Assembly (NCBI RefSeq): GCF_026341515.1
Contig: NZ_JAPEOK010000001.1
Span: 8,990,001-9,054,000 of the forward strand
Source of the DNA: Streptomyces sp. NBC_00878
Lineage (GTDB): Bacteria > Actinomycetota > Actinomycetes > Streptomycetales > Streptomycetaceae
Reading direction: 5' to 3'
DNA length: 64,000 nt
The position numbers were made by a program, and so were the translations under genes. A model generated the notes under the pieces. That model made no database searches and was not told the DNA's origin. It saw only the letters and a program-made list of their open reading frames with translations. Shown here in pieces: positions 60,650 to 64,000 of the stretch; positions within the stretch are counted from its first letter, which is position 1; every line of letters starts with the position of its first letter.

Positions 60650-62848
60650 CTAGGGATTGCCGTTGGTCTGTTCGCGGATTTTCTCGGCCAACTGCGCCGG
60701 CATCGGCTCGTGCCGGGCGTACGTGCGATGGAAGCGCGCGGTGCCGTGCGAGAGGGAGCGCAGGTCGACCCCGTACCGCCCGATCTCGATCTCGGGGACC
60801 TCGGCCCGTACGAGGGTCCGGCCGCCGCCCGCCTGCTCGGTGCCGATCACCCGGCCGCGCCGGCCCGACAGGTCGCTCATCACGGCGCCCACGTACTCGT
60901 CGCCGACCAGGACCGTGACCTCGGCGACCGGCTCCAGGAGATGGATCCGCGCGTCGGCCGCGGCCTCCCGCAGGGCGAGCGCACCGGCGGTCTGGAACGC
61001 GGCGTCCGACGAGTCCACCGAGTGCGACTTGCCGTCGAGCAGCGTGATCCGTACGTCGATCAGCGCGTAGCCCGCGGCCACGCCCCTGGCGGCCTGTGCC
61101 CGCACGCCCTTCTCGACGGACGGGATGAACTGCCGGGGTACGGCCCCGCCGACGACCTTGTCGACGAACTCGATGCCGGAGCCGCCGGGCAGCGGCTCCA
61201 CCTCGATCTCGCAGATCGCGTACTGCCCGTGCCCGCCGGACTGCTTCACATGACGGCCGCGGCCGCCCGACCTGTCGGCGAACGTCTCCCGTAGGGAGAC
61301 CTTGTGCGGTACGACGTCGACCTGGACGCCGTAGCGGTTGCGCAGCCGCTCCAGGGCGACGTCCGCGTGCGCCTCGCCCAGGCACCACAGGACGACCTGG
61401 TGAGTGTCCTGGTTCTGTTCGAGCCGCATCGTCGGATCCTCGGCGACCAGCCGGCTCAGGCCCTGCGACAGCTTGTCCTCGTCCGCCTTGCTGTGCGCCT
61501 GGATGGCGAGCGGCAGCAGCGGGTCGGGCATCTCCCACGGCTCCATGAGCAGCGGGTCGTCCTTGGAGGAGAGCGTGTCGCCGGTCTCGGCGCGGCTCAG
61601 CTTGGCCACGCAGGCGAGGTCGCCCGCGATGGCGTGCGTGAGGGCGCGCTGCTGTTTGCCGAACGGCGCGGACAGGGCGCCGATGCGTTCGTCGACGTCG
61701 TGGTCCTCGTGGCCGCGGTCGGCGAGCCCGTGCCCGGAGACGTGCACCGTCTCATCGGGGCGCAGGGTCCCGGAGAACACGCGGACCATCGACACCCGGC
61801 CGACGTACGGGTCGGAGGCGGTCTTCACGACCTCGGCGACCAGCGGCCCGTTCGGGTCGCAGGCCTTTACCTGGCGTGCCTTGCCGTCCGGTGTGGTGAC
61901 CGTCGGCGCCTCGCGCTCCAGCGGGGTCGGGAAACCGCCGGTGAACAGCTCCAGGAGCTCCACCGTGCCGAGGCCCTGTTTGGCGCCCTCGGCGGCGGGC
62001 GCGGCGGCCAGCACCGGGAAGAAGATCCCGCGCGCGACGGCCCGTTCCAGGTCCTGTACGAGCGTCTTGAAGTCGAGTTCCTCGCCGCCGAGGTAGCGCT
62101 CCATGAGGGTCTCGTCCTCGCTCTCGGCGATGATCCCCTCGATCAGCCGGTTGCGGGCCTCCTCGATGAGCGGCAGCTGCTCGGGGCCCGGCTCGGACTC
62201 CTTGCGCTCCCCGGACGAGTAGTCGAACAGCCGTTGCGACAGGAGCCCGATCAGACCCGTCACGGGCGCGTGCCCGTCAGGACCCTGCGGGCCGTGCAGC
62301 GGCAGGTACAGCGGCAGTACGGCGTCGGGGTCGTCGGCCCCGAAGGCCGCCGCGCAGATCCGCGTCATCTCGTCGAAGTCCGCTCTGGCCGCCTCCAGGT
62401 GCGTGATCACGATGGCCCGCGGCATACCGACCGCCGCGCACTCCTCCCACACCATGCGCGTCGAGCCGTCCACCCCGTCCGAGGCCGAGACAACGAAAAG
62501 GGCCGCGTCCGCCGCTCGCAGACCGGCCCTCAACTCGCCGACGAAATCGGCGTATCCAGGGGTGTCGAGAATGTTGATCTTGTATCCGTCCCAGCCGACG
62601 GGTACCAGGGAGAGCTGCACCGAGCGCTGCTGCCGGTGCTCGATCTCGTCGTAGTCGGAGACGGTGCCGCCGTCCTCCACACGGCCCGCCCTGTTCACCG
62701 CTCCCGCCGTCAGCGCGAGAGCCTCCACCAAAGTCGTCTTGCCCGATCCGGAGTGGCCGACCAGCACCACATTCCGTACGGACGCGGGGTGGTCGGCCGC
62801 CGTAGCCCTGCCGGCGGCTCCGGGATGTGCGTTCGCCTTGTCGCCCAT
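60650..62848 (-). CDS. Elongation factor G-like protein EF-G2
   Basis: 732 residues; start ATG 62846-62848 (MGDKANAHPGAAGR), after CGGGAGGCAGGATC. It has the EF-G domain order: GTPase with P-loop GHSGSGKTT (31-39) and DTPGYADFVGELRAGL (95-110), domain II, domain III, IV (DKVVGGAVPRQFIPSVEKGV) and V. Unlike true EF-G, the G4 position reads ITHLE (148-152) instead of NKxD, and switch I lacks the RGITI pattern. It is therefore not the main translocase. Actinobacterial EF-G2 paralogues bind GTP but reportedly lack ribosome-stimulated GTPase. The role is unknown. Confidence 0.9.
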   Translation of the reverse strand: MGDKANAHPGAAGRATAADHPASVRNVVLVGHSGSGKTTLVEALALTAGAVNRAGRVEDGGTVSDYDEIEHRQQRSVQLSLVPVGWDGYKINILDTPGYADFVGELRAGLRAADAALFVVSASDGVDGSTRMVWEECAAVGMPRAIVITHLEAARADFDEMTRICAAAFGADDPDAVLPLYLPLHGPQGPDGHAPVTGLIGLLSQRLFDYSSGERKESEPGPEQLPLIEEARNRLIEGIIAESEDETLMERYLGGEELDFKTLVQDLERAVARGIFFPVLAAAPAAEGAKQGLGTVELLELFTGGFPTPLEREAPTVTTPDGKARQVKACDPNGPLVAEVVKTASDPYVGRVSMVRVFSGTLRPDETVHVSGHGLADRGHEDHDVDERIGALSAPFGKQQRALTHAIAGDLACVAKLSRAETGDTLSSKDDPLLMEPWEMPDPLLPLAIQAHSKADEDKLSQGLSRLVAEDPTMRLEQNQDTHQVVLWCLGEAHADVALERLRNRYGVQVDVVPHKVSLRETFADRSGGRGRHVKQSGGHGQYAICEIEVEPLPGGSGIEFVDKVVGGAVPRQFIPSVEKGVRAQAARGVAAGYALIDVRITLLDGKSHSVDSSDAAFQTAGALALREAAADARIHLLEPVAEVTVLVGDEYVGAVMSDLSGRRGRVIGTEQAGGGRTLVRAEVPEIEIGRYGVDLRSLSHGTARFHRTYARHEPMPAQLAEKIREQTNGNP

Positions 62849-63121
62849 GATCCTGCCTCCCGTGCACGGTGAGGTCACTGTGGGCGCGGACGCGCGGCGC
62901 CGCGTGCGGTGGCGGCTCCGATGACGCCCGCGGTGTCTTCGAGCTTTGCACTCGTGTCACGGTGCGTCCATACAACGGACGTGATCGCGCCGTCCCCCGT
63001 TGTCATCAGGACGTGACCCGGGGCGCGGGTGCCCGACCGTCGCACACGCGCACGCGTGGCTACGATGGGCCAGCCGGTGGCCAGCAGGGGCCGCCCGGCC
63101 ACACCGACCCTCGGGAAGGCC

Positions 63122-63883
63122 ATGCTGAACAAGTACGCGCGTGCATTCTTTACGCGTGTCCTCACACCGTTCGCCGCGTTTCTCATCCGCCGGGGGGTGA
63201 GTCCCGACACGGTCACCATCCTGGGCACGGCCGGAGTGATCGCGGGAGCGCTGGTCTTCTTCCCCCGGGGAGAGCTCTTCTGGGGCACGATCGTGATCAC
63301 GCTCTTCGTGTTCTCGGACATGGTCGACGGCAACATGGCACGCCAGCTGGGCCGCTCCAGCCGCTGGGGCGCCTTTCTCGACTCCACGCTCGACCGGGTC
63401 GCCGACAGCGCGATCTTCGGCGGCTTCGCGCTCTGGTACGCGGGCGGGGGCGACGACAACGTCCTGTGCGCCGTCTCGATCTTCTGCCTGGCCAGCGGCC
63501 AGGTGGTGTCGTACACGAAGGCCCGCGGTGAGTCGATCGGGCTGCCCGTCGCCGTCAACGGCCTCGTCGAGCGCGCCGAGCGCCTGGTGATCTCGCTGGT
63601 CGCGGCGGGGCTCGCGGGCATGCACAAGTTCGGCGTGCCCGGCATCGAGATCCTGCTGCCCATCGCGCTGTGGATCGTCGCCGTCGGCAGTGTCGTCACG
63701 CTGATCCAGCGCGTCGTCACGGTCCGCCGGGAGGCCGCCGAGGCAGACGCCGAGGCCGCCGATTCGCCCTCTGGCTCCGCTTCCCCGTCCGGTTCCGGTT
63801 CCGCTTCCTCCTCCGGCTCCAACTCCAACGCCAACTCCGCCTCGTCGGACAACGCCGCGCAGAGCAGTGAGGCCACCCAGTGA
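63122..63883 (+). CDS. pgsA: CDP-alcohol phosphatidyltransferase, probable phosphatidylinositol-phosphate synthase
   Basis: 253 residues from ATG 63122 (MLNKYARAFFTRVLTPF), after CCCTCGGGAAGGCC. The CDP-OH-P motif is complete: DMVDGNMARQLGRSSRWGAFLDSTLDRVAD, with the four Asp of D-x2-DG-x2-AR-x8-G-x3-D-x3-D (about 65-94). Six helices follow. In actinobacteria this enzyme joins CDP-diacylglycerol and inositol-1-phosphate, and the next gene is a PIM acyltransferase, so the PI-phosphate assignment fits. The C-terminal 40 residues are Ser/Ala/Asn low-complexity, unlike the core. Overlaps the next gene by 4 bases (GTGA). Confidence 0.9.
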   Translation: MLNKYARAFFTRVLTPFAAFLIRRGVSPDTVTILGTAGVIAGALVFFPRGELFWGTIVITLFVFSDMVDGNMARQLGRSSRWGAFLDSTLDRVADSAIFGGFALWYAGGGDDNVLCAVSIFCLASGQVVSYTKARGESIGLPVAVNGLVERAERLVISLVAAGLAGMHKFGVPGIEILLPIALWIVAVGSVVTLIQRVVTVRREAAEADAEAADSPSGSASPSGSGSASSSGSNSNANSASSDNAAQSSEATQ

Positions 63884-64000
63884 GCGGTCTGAAGGGCCAT
63901 CTGACGTACGCGGCGTACGCCGCGGGCTGGGGGCTCGTCAAGAAACTCCCGGAGCCCGTCGCCGTACGCCTGGGCCGGACCATCGCCGACGTTGCCTGGA
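63880..64000 (+). CDS. Phosphatidylinositol mannoside acyltransferase, N-terminal part (runs off the window)
   Basis: Begins at GTG 63880, overlapping the PI-phosphate synthase stop; 40 codons are visible (VSGLKGHLTYAAYAAGWGLV, KKLPEPVAVRLGRTIADVAW). The start, with a short helix and KLPEPVAxRLGRxIAD, is characteristic of LpxL-like acyltransferases in the actinobacterial PIM pathway. The HxxxxD motif lies beyond the window. Its coupling to PI-phosphate synthase supports the assignment. Confidence 0.75.
   Translation, partial: MSGLKGHLTYAAYAAGWGLVKKLPEPVAVRLGRTIADVAW

Overview
This window is chromosomal DNA from a high-GC actinomycete, almost certainly Streptomyces or a very close relative. 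The evidence is the extreme GC bias at third codon positions, many GTG (and one TTG) starts, frequent 4-base gene overlaps, apparently leaderless starts, an SsgB sporulation protein, a PI-phosphate synthase next to a PIM-type acyltransferase, and a gene order that, as I recall it, matches the S. coelicolor core block running from argH (about SCO1570) through glpQ1, metNIQ, cob genes and ssgB (SCO1541) to thrS (SCO1531) and the phospholipid genes (about SCO1526). It is core chromosome with scattered accessory and decaying patches. No prophage, integrase, CRISPR array or rRNA operon is visible.

Layout. 0-2.3 kb: membrane flavocytochrome-type reductase plus FMN-binding partner, then a PNPOx-fold protein behind a striking 16-bp inverted repeat. 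2.5-3.4 kb: an exported protein made of a duplicated 138-residue unit. 3.5-6.3 kb: argG and argH, with ARG boxes on the argG promoter. 6.5-12.6 kb: aldo/keto reductase, a broken tetR beside an MFS efflux gene, then the stump of a MoxR/DUF58/VWA operon joined to the tail of a histidine kinase. 12.7-17.4 kb: PlsC, GlpQ1-like GDPD, a sigma-like protein, a GNAT, two small membrane proteins and a 5'-truncated HAD gene. 17.4-21.4 kb: methionine importer metN-metI-metQ-metQ behind a Cys/Met-rich leader peptide. 21.5-29.6 kb: a GNAT, a 22-nt repeat array, and cobalamin genes (CbiE-CbiT fusion, a giant disordered/BluB/CobT fusion, SirC-SUMT fusion). 29.7-34.4 kb: SpoU methylase, Ser/Thr kinase, a gene disrupted by a 36-nt palindromic insert, an APH-type kinase and a zinc-ribbon protein. 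34.5-35.0 kb: five tRNAs (Gly, Cys, 3x Val-GAC). 35.1-41.7 kb: pabB-pabC, a GNAT, DsbA-like, CGNR and ssgB. 41.8-53.0 kb: a segment bounded by two co-oriented tRNA-Val(CAC) genes, holding a minisatellite, a probable rhamnogalacturonan uptake/degradation operon and a giant membrane protein. 53.1-64 kb: exonuclease, a DUF4365-type pair, thrS, HIT, a membrane protein, EF-G2, PI-phosphate synthase and the start of a PIM acyltransferase.

How the genes work together. ArgG/ArgH finish arginine synthesis. MetNIQ imports methionine, probably under control of the leader peptide's translation. CbiET, BluB-CobT and CobA supply ring methylation, the lower ligand and its activation for vitamin B12, which links to methionine through B12-dependent methyltransferase. 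PabB/PabC feed folate. The solute-binding protein, two permeases, DUF624 protein and YetA/PcRGLX-type lyase form one catabolic unit with a LacI-type operator at its promoter.

The most notable observations are: (1) five deletion scars clustered between 7.6 and 17.4 kb, including a 16-codon remnant still coupled at both ends; (2) the uncharacterised Cys/Met leader peptide; (3) the His-rich linker in the BluB-CobT fusion; (4) two families of small intergenic palindromic elements, one of which has broken a gene; and (5) several non-coding tandem arrays. All calls come from reading the sequence by eye; no searches were run.
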